Shown: positions 10,293-21,604, counted from the first letter of the stretch. The stretch is 64,000 bases of DNA from Megascapheus bottae (GCA_024803745.1 JANJXV010000152.1:1000001-1064000), one strand, 5' to 3'. Numbers and translations: made by a program. The notes: a model not told the origin generated them from the sequence alone.

Positions 10293-10499
10293 ACCCCCCC
10301 CCGCCCCTCCCTGGGCCATTCAACATGACCAAGGCCAGCAGTGCGTGTCCACCATCTAGTGTTAACTTTCAGAAACTACCAGGGCTGTGAATCCCCATGG
10401 CGTGTCTGTCCTTCGGTTCGGTCCAGTCAGTAGGACTTGGGGTGGGAGGAGGGCGCAGAGAGTAGTTGAGATGGGCATTGATAATCAGTACATGCAGGG

Positions 10500-10523
10500 A
10501 CACACACACACACACACACACAC
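10500..10523. repeat. (CA)n
   Basis: Twelve CA units. Confidence 0.95.
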
Positions 10524-10669
10524 CAAACAGCGCCCCAAATCCGGCCACTTATGCTCTTCTATCCCAGTCAGGCCGGGCTGGGACAGGCCTAATGTAGACT
10601 AGCTCTTCACAGAAACCAGGGAGGGGTGGTGGTGGTGTGCAGGAGGGAGGGAGGGAGCAAGGGAGGGAG

Positions 10670-10747
<78 letters not shown>

Positions 10748-10820
10748 CAGAGACAGACAGAGACAGAGAGAGACAGACAGAGACAGACAGAGACAGAGAG
10801 AGACAGAGAGAGAGAGAGCG
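10670..10820. repeat. (GA)n / (GACA)n polypurine tract
   Basis: About 145 bp of GA grading into GAGACA and GACA units. Confidence 0.95.
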
Positions 10821-10979
10821 CAGGAGAGCCCTTCTGCAGTTTTCTGCCTGGGTTTGGTTTTGTTTTATTGTTTTGTTTTTGTGGGTCCTGGGGTTTGAAC
10901 TTGGCCTGGACACTGTCCCTGACCAGTTTCCCTCCCCCTCAGGCTACCCCCGCCCTTCACTGACCAAAGGGAATAGAGA

Positions 10980-11660
10980 AAATAAAGGGAAAGAGAGGAC
11001 ATTGAGGTATGAAAAGCCACTTCAACTACCAGAGAACTGACATTCAGTAGGCTAAAACTTAAATAGCCATATCCTGGAGATGGCAGACCTCAAAATGATC
11101 TCATAAGATTGCAGATTACTCTATTGGTATACAATTTTAATAAGATCTCCCTTTTAAGAATAGAGATGGACAAGAGAGGAGGTGAAATGTGAGGAAATAA
11201 GAGAAGTCCCTCTCACATTGTCTCTGCTTGCCAAAACAGTAAGTTATAGGAGCAAATTACTAATAAATAAAATAGTAACGGACACATAATGCACCTGGTG
11301 TGTGCTGGGCACTGCTGTGCCAGGTGAAGCTTTTGGCGCCCTGGGACCGGATCCCAGCCTCCTCTGAAGTGGGGACCAGGGGAGCTGAGCTCCTAGGGCT
11401 TTGCAGATAGTGCTGGAGCCTCTCCAATGCCCAGTCCCCCAGGTCTGGGTCGTGAGGACGGTTCAGTGGTCTGGGTGGAGTCCCCGCTGTCACCCGTGTG
11501 CACTCCTCTGCCCTAGGGCACTGAGCTCCTTCCTGTCCAGCAGCCCAGATGTTGAGTGTGTGCAGGCCAATGTGTAACCCTCAGACTGCCCTGCCACACC
11601 TGTCTGCCGTCCCTACCAGAGTGGTGGGAGAGTCCACACACCTGGGGAGGACACACAGGA
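10980..11660. other. Unassigned sequence
   Basis: No repeat family or gene was recognised. A minus-strand ORF of 77 codons (11260-11493) has no family resemblance. Confidence 0.4.
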
Positions 11661-11662
11661 GT

Positions 11663-11868
11663 CCAGAAGTCCTGGCTGTAATCCCAGCTACTCTGGAGCC
11701 TGAGATCTGAGGATGGCAGTTTGAAGGCAGCCTGGAGGGAAAGTCGGTGAGATACTCATGTATAATAAACTCCTCAGAAAAAGCCAGAAGCAGTGCTGTG
11801 GCTCAAGTGGTAGAGCACAAAGAGCTCAGGAACAGTCCCCAGGCCCTGTGTCCAAGCCCCAGAAATGA
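11663..11868 (+). mobile_element. B1/7SL-ID composite SINE
   Basis: TGGCTGTAATCCCAGCTACT gives the 7SL-like module. CAGTGCTGTGGCTCAAGTGG gives the right arm, ending at GTCCAAGCCCCAG. Confidence 0.88.
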
Positions 11869-12084
11869 CAGAAAAGAAGAAGAGGAGGGGGGCAGAAGAG
11901 CAGAGGAGGAGGAGGAAGAGTTAATCAAAATTCTCCTGTCTTCCCTGTCCTTCCTGGTGCCGGCTTTGTGTGCCACAGTGCTGTTGACAGGCAGATCTTT
12001 GTACCCAGAAAGCCTGCTCTTTCTCACCAGCACTGGTCACCTCATTCATCCTCCATTCAAAGTTGAACCTTTTTGTTCCAGGCT

Positions 12085-12246
12085 ATTGTTCTTCTGTGGA
12101 GGCCCACCTCTATTTCTGGCTTTCTGATAGTTCACTGGCAATAAGAGTGTCAGAGACTATGCTGTACAGTCTGGCTTCAAGCATCCATCCTCAGTTCTCA
12201 GCCCTCTGAGTAGCTTCTATTGTAAGTGTGAGTCATCAGTACTCAG
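12085..12246 (-). mobile_element. Diverged B1/7SL-ID SINE
   Basis: Reverse signatures (TATTTCTGGCTTTCTG and CTCAGCCCTCTGAGTAGC) are visible, but divergence is high. Confidence 0.5.
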
Positions 12247-12254
12247 TACTAGTG

Positions 12255-12555
12255 ATGATTTTTTGATACGTCATGTATGTGGAAATATGAATTAAAGTTT
12301 CTATGTCTGGTTTCTTTACAATATTCTAAATATTCATTCATGTTGTAGCATGGGTTAGAATGTCATTCCTCTTTATGATTGAATAATTCTCCATTGAATG
12401 GGTATACTACATTTTGTTTATCCATCAGTGGAGAGTTGTCTCTACCCTTCCACTACTGTGAATGATGCTGTGAATATTGAGCATACTGAATATTGAGCAT
12501 ATTAAATATTCATCATACGGTCATGAATATTGAGCACACAGCTGCCAGAGGTATC
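12255..12555 (-). mobile_element. L1 LINE 3'-region fragment
   Basis: The plus strand reads CCATTGAATGGGTATACTAC and TTTGTTTATCCATCAGTGG, with ACTACTGTGAATGATGCTG. This is the usual complement of the end of L1 ORF2. Frames are decayed. Confidence 0.65.
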
Positions 12556-12816
12556 CTTTCATAATAGACCTAGATGAGCTGTTAGGGCACCTGTGGTTTC
12601 CTTCACATTAACTATCTATGAGAATCCTTACAGCCTATGAGACTCAGATGATGTTAAAGACTTACAGCTTTTACTCTTCTCTTTGTTCCTATGACCTTGT
12701 TGTTTTCCTAAATAAATAAATTGTCCAATCGAATTGACAGATCAAGTAGGGCCTTTGCAAATACGCTCTGCTCTCTAGAAACATCTTCTCACCTTTTGTG
12801 TGCATCTGGATATTAA

Positions 12817-12974
12817 ATGGCTCCTGCCTGTAATGCTGGCTACTTAGGAGGCTGAGACCGATCTTCAATAAACTAGTTAAAAAAATCTTGAAGTGGAGGC
12901 TTCCCTCAAGGGGTACAGCATTTGCCTTGCAGGAAAAAGTCAAGCAAGGACACGAGGTCCTGAGTTCAAGCACC

Positions 12975-12977
<3 letters not shown>
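12817..12977 (+). mobile_element. B1/7SL-ID SINE ending in a CA repeat
   Basis: GGCTCCTGCCTGTAATGCTG starts the 7SL-like module. The right arm ends at GAGTTCAAGCACCAG, and the CA tract follows directly. Confidence 0.75.

Positions 12978-13020
<43 letters not shown>
12978..13020. repeat. (CA)n microsatellite
   Basis: About 40 bp of uninterrupted CA at the SINE tail. Confidence 0.95.
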
Positions 13021-13021
<1 letters not shown>

Positions 13022-13479
13022 CACAAGTAAAAATACACTGAATCAGTATTGACTGCTTGAGCAAAGTATAGCAAGGTCATAACAGGAAGCAAACTACTGA
13101 GCCTCTGCTCTTCCCATCTCCTCTTATAGCTCCCTAGAGGATTCTGAAGGAAGTTGGATTTGAGGCTTTCTTTCTTTTTTTCCCATTTCTACCCAGAGTC
13201 ACTTGTTGATCGAAGCTGCAAACAAGCCCAGCCTCCCCACGGTAGGGACTCTGAACAAAGAACCCAGCTTTTATCTCAGACATCTTTAATTACTTTTACA
13301 ATATAGGATGTACCCAGTAGAGGAAGGAGCTTCAGGAACTTTATCCTCCTCTCAGAAACAACATTACTTCCAGGGTGAAAATGGAGCTGATCACTGACTG
13401 AAACTGAACTAGAACTAGTACTTTCAGAATGAGCCCTCCAATGAGGCTGTCATGGGCATTAACAAGATAATATGTAATA

Positions 13480-13712
13480 TTATCTGGCTCTGGTGGCTCA
13501 TATCTGTAATCCTTGTACTACTCAGGAAGCAAGGCTAGTTCTCTACTACTTGAGCCACAGCACCACTTCCAGCTTTTTCTCAGTAGTTTTTTTGGAGGTA
13601 AGAGTCTCATGGACTTGCCTGCCCTGGCTGTATTTCAAACACAATTCTCAGGTCTCAGCCTCCTGAGCAGTTAGGATTACAGCGTGAGCCATAAGTGCTA
13701 GACTGATCCCTA
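13480..13712 (-). mobile_element. SINE composite, 7SL and ID modules
   Basis: Reverse modules CTACTTGAGCCACAGCACC and CTCAGGTCTCAGCCTCCTGAG are clear. A plus-sense 7SL piece (GGTGGCTCATATCTGTAATC) precedes them, so two copies meet head to head. Confidence 0.7.
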
Positions 13713-13781
13713 CCTTTCTGATATCACCTCACCTTATTCTCTTTCTTACTAGAAATCAGCCACACACCCCTTCCTTCTGGT

Positions 13782-13902
13782 CCTGAGTTCATTCCAGCCC
13801 TGAGACTTTCACCCTAGCTATTCCTCTGTCAGATATTTTTCCTGACTTCATTCCAGCCCTGAGACTTTCACCTAGCTATTGCCTCTGTCAGATATTTTTC
13901 CA
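13782..13902. repeat. ~60 bp direct tandem duplication
   Basis: The segment TTCATTCCAGCCCTGAGACT through GTCAGATATTTTTCC occurs twice in a row with only a few differences. Confidence 0.9.
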
Positions 13903-14049
13903 TATCGCCCCTGAAGCTGGCTCCCTCATCATACAGGTCTTGTCTTCAATGCTGCCTCTTCACCGAGACGCTTTTGTGTGTGTGTGTTCTAGGGTTTGAA
14001 CAGGTTGAACTCAAGCTTTGGGAACTATTGCTTAGCTTGCTTTTTTTTA

Positions 14050-14232
14050 ATCTCAGGGTGGGCATTCTACCACTTGAGCCACCCTTCTCACTTATGATTT
14101 ATTGCTAATTAATAGAAGATACAAATTTCATGTTTTTTTTTTGGCCCAGGCTGACTTTAAACCATGATTCCTAGATCTCAGCCTCCTGAGTAATTAGGAT
14201 TACAAGTGTGAGCCACCAGCACTCAACTCACA
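14050..14232 (-). mobile_element. SINE composite
   Basis: CATTCTACCACTTGAGCC and CTAGATCTCAGCCTCCTGAG on the plus strand are the reversed family boxes. Confidence 0.75.
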
Positions 14233-14497
14233 AGGACCCTTTAAAGCACTCTTACCTGCACTGTTTATCTTTCTGTTGTTGCTCCATATAGTTATTTATT
14301 TGATTGTCATTGGGTTTCCCCAAATGGATGAGCAGTTATGCCTTGGGAATGCTCCTTCTCTTTGCCTAGCCTACATTGTGAACCAATCATGCCTGACATA
14401 TTGGATGAGTGGTGAATCTCTCCTCCTCGTTCCCATGCTACTTCCTTTTTTGTTATTTTCTTCTGTAGTCCTGGGCCTTAAAATCACTGTCTGTCAA

Positions 14498-14766
14498 TTT
14501 TTTTGCACAAGGCTGGCATTCTACTACTTGAGCCACAGCTCCACTTCCAGCTATTTTAGTGGTTAATTGAAGATAAGAGTCTCATAGACACCCGGTGCTG
14601 GTGACTGGTTCAATGCCAGCCAGGGCAGGAAAGTTCATAAGACTCTTATCTCCAATTAATCACAGAAAGATCCAGAAGTGGCGCAGTGGATCAATGGTAG
14701 AACACTAGCCTTGAGCACAAAGAGGCTCAGGGACAGCACTCAGGACCTGAGTTCAAACCCCACAAC
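14498..14766. mobile_element. Inverted pair of SINEs
   Basis: A minus-strand right-arm copy (14498-14588; CTACTACTTGAGCCACAGC) is followed by a plus-strand composite (14590-14766; AAGTGGCGCAGTGGATCAA). An RNA crossing both could fold into a hairpin. Confidence 0.7.
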
Positions 14767-15113
14767 TGAGATAATTAACCTGGTAAGCTCAGCTGCCAAA
14801 TTCTGGTTTTGTCTTTGTAAAATGCTTAACCTGCTCAACCACCTGCGTGTGGTCCCGTCCTTGTGGTTATTGACATCACAAGGTGAGAGCATATGATGAC
14901 GACTACCTGTGTGTAGTTATGAGCACCGGTGTGTGGTGTTTTCCTTTAAGAGCTCAGTCCCAGGGAAGCTCGGGGCTGCTTTCTATCAGCCCAAAGGTGG
15001 AGAGTAGCCACTATACCGCTACTAAAATGACTCCTACCTGGTTCACTGAGTGCTAGTGACTCCATTGCGACTCCATTGCTGGGGGTTCAGGGCCCCCCCA
15101 AATGGCTGGGACA
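14767..15113 (+). mobile_element. Probable class I ERV 5' LTR, decayed
   Basis: A TG...CA interval of about 347 bp begins right after a SINE end and is followed by TTACTTGGGGGCCCC. That resembles the start of proline-tRNA primer sites used by gamma-type viruses. Downstream lies a plus-strand gamma-type reverse transcriptase remnant. No matching 3' LTR was found. Boundaries are inferred from ends and context. Confidence 0.45.
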
Positions 15114-15832
15114 TTACTTGGGGGCCCCAGAGAGTTCCCAGCCTTAGGCCTTGATTTCAGGAAGCATAGGACGGATGTGCCCCAACCTTTCAAATGGGAT
15201 GGCCACTGAGAGAGATTCCTCCCAGCCCCAGAGAAGGTGATAGCTTTTCACAGCTGGATACTTCCCATGGTCAACGTTAAGCAGGAGTCTTTAAAAATCC
15301 TTCTGAGGTGAGCGTTTTGTGTGGTGACTGACAGGCTGACAAGCATTTTGTGTTTTGTGTAGTGACTGACAAACTGGTGAGCGCCCTGTGTCCTGTGCCC
15401 TGGTTGAGACAGACTGGGGGGCCTCTTGTGTTCTGCGTGCTGGCTGAAACAGGCCAGTGTGGGCTGCCTTGGATTGGGTCGTGGGTGAGTTGGACAACAT
15501 GTTGCAGCCGACATCAGTCTCTACCCTGGGTGGAATTAATGCTTGAACACTTTTCTGATTTTTAGGAGTAGAGCTAGTGCTCGTGGGTCCTGTCTGGGCT
15601 CTCTGGGAGCTTGAATGGCAAGAGTTCAATATACACTGGCCATCTGAGGGTTTCTCTCATCTGCCCCTTCTTGACACAGTTCATGGGATCATCTTCAGGG
15701 GGCCTTGTCCCCCTGTTCTTCAGAAACACAGCAACCTCGAGGATGTTGTACCCCCTCCTTTTTCTGAAAAACCTCAGGCTTTAATTCAACTTTTTGGGTC
15801 TATTTTCTTTACTAATTAATCCACTGGGGATC
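15114..15832 (+). pseudogene. Class I ERV leader/internal remnant
   Basis: Between the putative LTR and the reverse transcriptase remnant lies sequence with repeated GTGACTGACA motifs, then frames broken by stops. No gag or protease motif can be read. It is assigned only by position. Confidence 0.35.
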
Positions 15833-15841
15833 GTCAGAAGC

Positions 15842-16036
15842 TTTTTTTTTTGCCAGTCCTGGGCTTGGGCTCAGGGCCTGAGCACTGTCCTTGGACTTTC
15901 TCAAGGCTAGAGCTCTACCACTTGAGCCTCAGCACCACTTCCGGCTTTTTTCTATGTATGTGGTACCGAGGAATCGAACCTGGGTCTTCATGCATGCTAG
16001 GCAAGCACTTTAACCACTAGGCCAAACTCCCGGCCC
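15842..16036 (-). mobile_element. Dimeric SINE, full length, with TSD
   Basis: A complete reverse copy ends CCAAACTCCCGGCCC, the complement of the head. It is flanked by duplicated GTCAGAAGCTTTT (15833 and after 16037). It inserted into the class I ERV. Confidence 0.92.
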
Positions 16037-16049
16037 TTGTCAGAAGCTT

Positions 16050-16660
16050 TTACAGATCTTCTTCACCTCCATGGAGTGGGATCAGAGCGGCAGGTGGCCT
16101 CCAAACTGCCCGCCACAATCACCTTCCAGGAGATCAAAACCAATGAGACGTCTGCCCTTGGTAAAAGCCCATCAGCTCATCTTTACCTTCAAAGGGACAA
16201 ACCCAAAGGGCGATTCTCCATCTTGCTAACCTATTCAAGGTTTCTACAAGGTTTTAAGAACTCTCCAACTCTCTCTGATGAAGCCCTGAGTCAAAACCTG
16301 GCAGCCTTTTGCATAGAACATCTCCAAGTAACTCTGAGGCCATATGTTGATGACCTCCTCCTGGCAGCCTCAAGCAAGGAGGCTTGTTGGGCCACCTGGG
16401 ACTAGCTGAAAGAGCTAGACCATTTGGGCTACAAGGTATCAGCTAGGAAGCACAACTTTGGCATACATATCCCAGGCTACTTATTAGGACTATGAGTTGA
16501 AGGAGGTACAGTGAACCCTGTCCAAAAGGAGAACTGAAGCCATTCTGAAGATACTTCCCCTTCAACTAAACAAGTCTGAGAATTCCTCAGGGGTACAGTA
16601 CTGTTGCCTCTGGATTCCAGGATTTGTTGAAATGGCTAAGCCTTTGTATTCAACTGTGGC
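16050..16660 (+). pseudogene. pol: Class I (gamma-like) ERV pol remnant, RT with YVDD
   Basis: This is a relic of a retroviral reverse transcriptase. One frame is open to 16405 and contains QGFKNSPTLSDEAL, then PYVDDLLLAA. The YVDD active-site box in this context is typical of gamma-type enzymes, whereas the betaretroviral copies here have YMDD. Past a TAG at 16403-16405 the frame continues in homologous-looking sequence (a LKELDHLGYKVSA segment) with further stops near 16494 and beyond. RNase H and integrase are not recognisable. It is clearly non-functional and older than the minus-strand elements. A foamy or ERV-L origin is less likely given the YVDD context. Confidence 0.7.
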
Positions 16661-17240
16661 TGGAGGAGATACACTCCTCAACTGGGGACAGGAGCATCAA
16701 CAGCGAGGATTGTTTATTGAGATAGAGCAGAAGGACCACAGCCTTCCCTTGGGTGTGGAGACGATGTGTCAGAGCTGGAAACAGGAGTTGGGTTTCTCTA
16801 AGGTTTAAACAAGTAGGCAAAAGTGGATGAAAAAGTAGCGAGGTCAAAGACATGAAGGGCTTTGCAGCTTAGCCCACGATGGAGTGTTTACAGCTAGGCT
16901 TGGATAGATTACCCTGCTGGGGTCAGGCAGTTCACAATTTGGTGGCTTGCCTGGTATGAATGCACCTGGGTTGAGGGGGGTGTCAATCCTTCAAGTATCA
17001 GAAAAACCACTTGGGTATTTAAGTATCAACAAAGAGAAATGGACAGGTCCTATGACTAGTCCACACATGGTGGGACAGACCCTAGGAGGAGTCCCCACAT
17101 GGTAGAAGAGAATAAGCTGGCATGAAGACAGTTGCTAGGACAGTGATTTCCAACTGGAGTGGGACTAGAAGGGGTCAGTCATGATTCCTGTTCAGTTTCA
17201 GAATTCCTTCCTATTAGTGATCAATACTACAAGTGTCAGT
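16661..17240. other. Possible LTR-derived or unassigned sequence
   Basis: A TGTTTATTGAGATAG motif near 16709 could be an LTR polyadenylation signal on the minus strand, but no ends, TSD or TATA box could be fixed. Confidence 0.25.
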
Positions 17241-17352
17241 CATATACAGGAAGGGAATCTGAGTATAAAATATGCTGTGTCTTAGACAGCAGACATTTAA
17301 TTTTTATTTTCCTCTTATATTGACAGCAACTATTTATTTTTTCTCTTATGTT

Positions 17353-17770
17353 TGCCGGGGCCAACCGGCAGCAAACCAGGGTTCGCAGATTGGGATTCCT
17401 GAAATAGGGGGCAAGCACTAGGAAAAAATAGAAGAGAGACAAACAGATGGGGTTCAGGAGGGCTACAGCCCAAATCAGGAGCCACAGCTTAAGAAGCCTG
17501 TAGCCCAAGACCGTAGCCCAGTTTATTTCCAGTTCTCAATCTTAAATACACATCTTTAAACTAGGGAACTGCCAGGGGCTACATTCCTACAAACAGTATC
17601 AAGTCTGAAATAGGTTGAATGAGAAGCTATCAAGTCCCAAACAGGTTAAATGAGAAGCTATTGACACAGCCCAAAATCATGATAAGAGCTTACTTCCTTG
17701 TGTACTCAATTGTGCGGGTCCAAGGTCACTGACCCCACAGTCACGGTCACTGACCCCACAGTCCCCAACA
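17353..17770 (-). mobile_element. E1 3' LTR, subtype A
   Basis: TG...CA ends. The adjacent internal sequence 17771-17785 (minus strand AAAGACGGGGGAGA) is the polypurine tract that primes plus-strand synthesis. A 21 bp GGTCACTGACCCCACAGT-type direct repeat lies in U3. Confidence 0.95.
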
Positions 17771-19660
17771 TCTCCCCCGTCTTTATTTTAAAAGAAACAC
17801 AAGTGCAATTTTTTACTCTTTTCTATACCCCTAATTTATCCTGTCACATTTTCCAAAAATGACTTTGGTCCCTTGGTCTAACGGGGATTGATGGGCGGAG
17901 ATTCAACTTCTGTGACTTCTTCAAGCTGACTCAGGGGTGTTGTCTCTGTGCTTGACGAGGGACCTTAAGAAGCCTAGCCTGTTTTAACAAGGGGTTTCAA
18001 GGATTAGATATTAGGAACAATAATTTACTCCCAACTAGAGATCATATTTGACATTTAACAACTGCACAAACCATCTTTGGCTACAATAGTGTAGCTTACA
18101 TAGCACCCATTTGCAAAGGCTTTTTCTTGATTGTCTGGGGAACTAAATTTCTGCAACCTTAAACAATGCTTTAGTTGTCAGATCCACAAACTTTCCTGAA
18201 TTTGTGGCTGGAGTCAAATCAAACTTTACTCAGAACTTTAAACTACCACTGTCACAGATGATTGACAAGTTCCTGCCCAGTTAGGGGAGGCACGGGCATT
18301 AGTAAGGCATGCTTACAAACTATTCTATGACCTCCCAGCTCTGATTAATATTGAATGGCCAAGCACGAGTGACTCTAGGATCTGACACCAACTCTGCCAT
18401 CCATGCAGAGGCTTTCTGCATCTGGATGCTTCGTTGTCCCAGTAGTGTCTCTCCACACAGGGATAAACATCCCATGGGCATTTCACTTGCTTGGTTGCTG
18501 GACTTGAACTCGGGGTCTGGGTACTGTCCCTCAGCTCTCCAGCTCAAGGCTAGCACTCTGCCACTTTGAGCTCCAAAGCAACTCTGCCTCAATTAGCACT
18601 CTGCTGCCAGATTAGACACCACAGTCTCACAGGGACTTTGCTTTGCCCGGGGTTGGCTCAGAACTGCAGTTTTCAGATCAGTGAGTCCTACAAAAGGCCA
18701 CGTTACTCCAATTAAAGCAACAAGGTGGTCAACACAGAAATAGTCTCTAAGCATGAGCTTACCTAGAACCTGGTAAAAGCCAAAGTTACATCTGAATAAG
18801 GATTGCTGTACTTCTCCATGGGCTAGCTGGAAGTTACTTTGGTAGTCCTGATTTTCCCTTTTTCTCTTTCTTAAAACATTTAAAACAACTTCACTTTCAA
18901 ATATTATTCAGAAACCCATTTCTAATGTTCTTTAAAACGTTTACACTTTTTAACTTAAACACTTAACATTTTAGTCTTCATTTGCATTTGAAAAACCTTT
19001 AAGGGCTCAAGGCACTCCCTTTTCTCCAGGTCTCCTTGGGCTCAAGGAACGCCCTTTGCCTTCAGGCCTCCTTTTAGAAGAGGCCTTTTTTTTTTTTCAG
19101 TTAAGATTGCTGCCTAGAACTCCCACAGTATAAACCCAAATATGTTTTTCCTTAATGCAAGAACTACAAACATCATCAGTGCACCAAAAATCTAAGTCTG
19201 AACTTAGTTTCCTCCTTTTTCTAAGATACATCCAATTGCAATCCAGTAACATGAAACCAAATCATACAGAGATAAACCTTTAAACATTCCTTTAAAATAC
19301 TAATCACATTATCCACATTTTACCATTAGATTTCTAGTGTCAGTTTGCAAGAAAAGACAGACAGACAAAGTTTCTGACGTTAATGAACAATTTTACATTT
19401 AAATCTCTAATACATGTCTCCAAATTTTAACTTAAGGTAATAAATCCCAAATTCCCTAATACCTCTGTGCTAAACAGGATACAATGTTTACAATGTAAAC
19501 AGCTGTATGCCTTGCAATAAAATGCAGATTTCAGGATCTAGAAAAATATTTACCAGTTTTTCTTTAAGACAATGCAATAATCCTTTGAGACATAGTAAAC
19601 ATTCAAACCTAATATTTTTGTTGAAGTTTTAAGCTTAGATTTACCCAATTGTCTTTGTGT
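17771..19660 (-). other. E1 3' non-coding region (region Y)
   Basis: About 1.9 kb between polypurine tract and gag junction, AT-rich and without a credible ORF. It is highly similar over its whole length to 52781-54800 in E2. The position is where env would lie, but no Env motif is present. It includes a captured SINE arm at about 18491-18585. Confidence 0.8.
18491..18585 (-). mobile_element. SINE arm inside ERV region Y
   Basis: The plus strand shows GACTTGAACTCGGGGTCTGG and CTAGCACTCTGCCACTTTGAG, the reversed SINE right arm. A matching insertion is at 53529-53686 in E2, so it was already in the ancestral retroviral genome. Confidence 0.8.
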
Positions 19661-20870
19661 TTAAGTATAAATTTATCCATTGTTTTTTCCAAGCCTCTCT
19701 CGCCGCAGCATTTATTTGTAAATAGGCCTCCTTTGCATAACCCAATTGATCTTCGGTGTTTTTATAGGTTCCCTCTCCTAACAACTGATCAACAGTGTAA
19801 GGCAGGTTCTTAGACCTATTTGTTTCAATTTTAGCCCGACACTGTGCAGTGAACTCTGTCTCCCATAATAAGTACTCTCCTGCACTAAGGCATGCTCTGG
19901 CAAGCCGCTTCCAGTCATTTGGGCATGCAATACCAGCACATGCGGCCTCCAATATTACTTGAGTAAAAGGGGCAGTTGGCCCATATTGGGAGCAGGCATT
20001 TTTTAAATCCTGTAATAGTTTAGCAGGAACAGGCTGATGGTATACTTGTTCATCATGATCAACTAAACTAGGGAAGCATCGAGGCCCTGAAATACCTTCC
20101 CTCTCTCTAGCAGCCTGACTCAGGTTTAATTGCGATGCACTGTGCCTGGTTGTAGTGCCTGTTAAAAGGGACTTGTTGCTAGGGCCTTTAGGCTTGCCTA
20201 AAGGTTGAGAAAGGGATTGAGGCCGTAAGGCTGCAGCCGGAGGCAGTGGGTGTGAAGGGTAAGGTTTAGAATCAGACACCATAGTGGCCTGAGGGTCATA
20301 TTTCTTTCCTACTTCTGGGGGGGCTCTCTGCTCTGTCCCCATTTTCGATAGAAGATGTAGCATTTCTTCTAACTTCTTCTCTATCGTAGCCAACCGGCCC
20401 TCCAATGACTCATCATAACTTTCCTCCTTGGTATTCAAACCTGAATTCTGATACTCAATATCTACTGGTTGTTGTTCCCTTTTCAAAATCTCACTTAGAC
20501 TCTCTTGGGCTGCGGCATATGGCTCAGCCTCAGGTTCTTCAGAAGGGTCCTTTAACTCATAAAGTTCCCTTAATTCAAGATTAAGTTCAGCATTTTCATG
20601 TAGAGGATCTATGTATTCACTTACTAAATTCCATACAGTAGCAGCCTCTATTGGGGTCTTTTCGGGGCCATATACATCATAATAATCTAGAATTCTTTTT
20701 CCTATCCACTGCCAGGCTTTTTGGAATTCCTCCTCTATAGACCTCGGGCATGCCTCCTCGACAAACTGTAGGAAACTCTGAAGTACCCCTTCTTCCACCC
20801 ACGTTCCGTGGGCTTCAAATAGGCCTGTTAAGATCGGTAGAAATAACCCATGGCTATTAGCTTGACCCAT
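19641..20870 (-). pseudogene. gag: E1 gag, truncated in capsid (409 codons)
   Basis: Gag is the structural polyprotein (matrix, capsid, nucleocapsid) that assembles particles. The ORF starts at 20870 with Met-Gly and matches E2 Gag for about 395 residues. These include a matrix domain (1-120), an acidic, coiled-coil-prone segment (about 155-180) and the N-terminal capsid domain with ACPNDWKRLARACLSAGEY. After REAWK it enters region Y and ends within 14 unrelated codons. The major homology region and both zinc knuckles are therefore missing. The reading frame is otherwise intact, in keeping with a young element. The product might be expressed, but could not package RNA by the usual route. Confidence 0.9.
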
Positions 20871-20904
20871 AATTTTTACTCCTGACTATACTCTCTTAAT
20901 AGTC

Positions 20905-21138
20905 CTACGATGTGTTACTCACCACAGGGAGGGGTCCTTCACCTTCGTCCCAGATTTTCAGGGTCCCTGTTCGGGCGCCAGATGCCGGGGCCAACCGGGA
21001 GCAAACCAGGGTTCGCAGATTGGGATTCCTGAAATAGGGGGCAAGCACTAGGAAAAAATAGAAGAGAGACAAACAGATGGGGTTCAGGAGGGCTACAGCC
21101 CAAATCAGGAGCCACAGCTTAAGAAGCCTGTAGCCCAA
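20905..21138 (-). other. Conserved 77-codon ORF across LTR R/U5 and leader
   Basis: An ORF starting MGYRLLKLWLLIWAVALL runs through the LTR into the leader. It has a long hydrophobic stretch and is repeated at 58842-59075 and, in part, at 17236-17508. The element copies are too similar for its preservation to imply selection. I do not recognise a product. Confidence 0.3.
20963..20980 (-). other. E1 primer-binding site, exact tRNA-Lys3 match
   Basis: The minus strand reads TGGCGCCCGAACAGGGAC, two bases from the LTR end. Confidence 0.96.
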
Positions 21139-21400
21139 GACCGTAGCCCAGTTTATTTCCAGTTCTCAATCTTAAATACACATCTTTAAACTAGGGAACT
21201 GCCAGGGGCTACATTCCTACAAACAGTATCAAGTCTGAAATAGGTTGAATGAGAAGCTATCAAGTCCCAAACACGTTAAATGAGAAGCTATTGACACAGC
21301 CCAAAATCATGATAAGAGCTTACTTCCTTGTGTACTCAATTGTGCGGGTCCAAGGTCACTGACCCCACAGTCACGGTCACTGACCCCACAGTCCCCAACA
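20983..21400 (-). mobile_element. E1 5' LTR, subtype A
   Basis: 418 bp, TG...CA. The AATAAA complement at 21152-21157 marks the polyadenylation site. It differs from the 3' LTR by G/C near 20999 and C/G in the AAACACGTTAAA segment. Confidence 0.95.
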
Positions 21401-21604
21401 TATGTTGAGACATAATTTCTTTTCTTATGTTGAGGCATCATTTATATTTAAAAGAGTGCTTAGAAATGAATCACTGTTTTCTCATTTTTTCTGCGACATT
21501 CACTGCTAACAAAATCCAAAGAACTGTTGTTGACCATATTCATCATTAATTTATTTTAATCTTTCATCCTGGGTCTGTAGTCTATTTGTGTGTAACTTCC
21601 CCCC

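Larger units (their letters stand above)
17353..21400 (-). mobile_element. E1: internally deleted betaretrovirus-like provirus
   Basis: Two 418 bp LTRs (17353-17770 and 20983-21400) enclose a tRNA-Lys3 primer site, a truncated gag and about 1.87 kb of non-coding 3' region. The 6 bp target TATGTT is duplicated at 17347-17352 and 21401-21406, so this is a genuine single integration. The LTRs differ at only two positions that I found. Compared with E2, everything from mid-capsid through pol is missing in one deletion joining gag at about 19682 to the 3' region. Integration needed proteins from another element. Confidence 0.95.

Noticed and set aside
9858..10390. Lys/Arg/Glu- and Ser/Leu-rich ORFs on both strands
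   Set aside because: Simple-repeat translations of (CT)n and (CTTC)n.
10599..10963. Arg-Glu-Asp repeat ORFs
   Set aside because: Translations of the GA/GACA tract.
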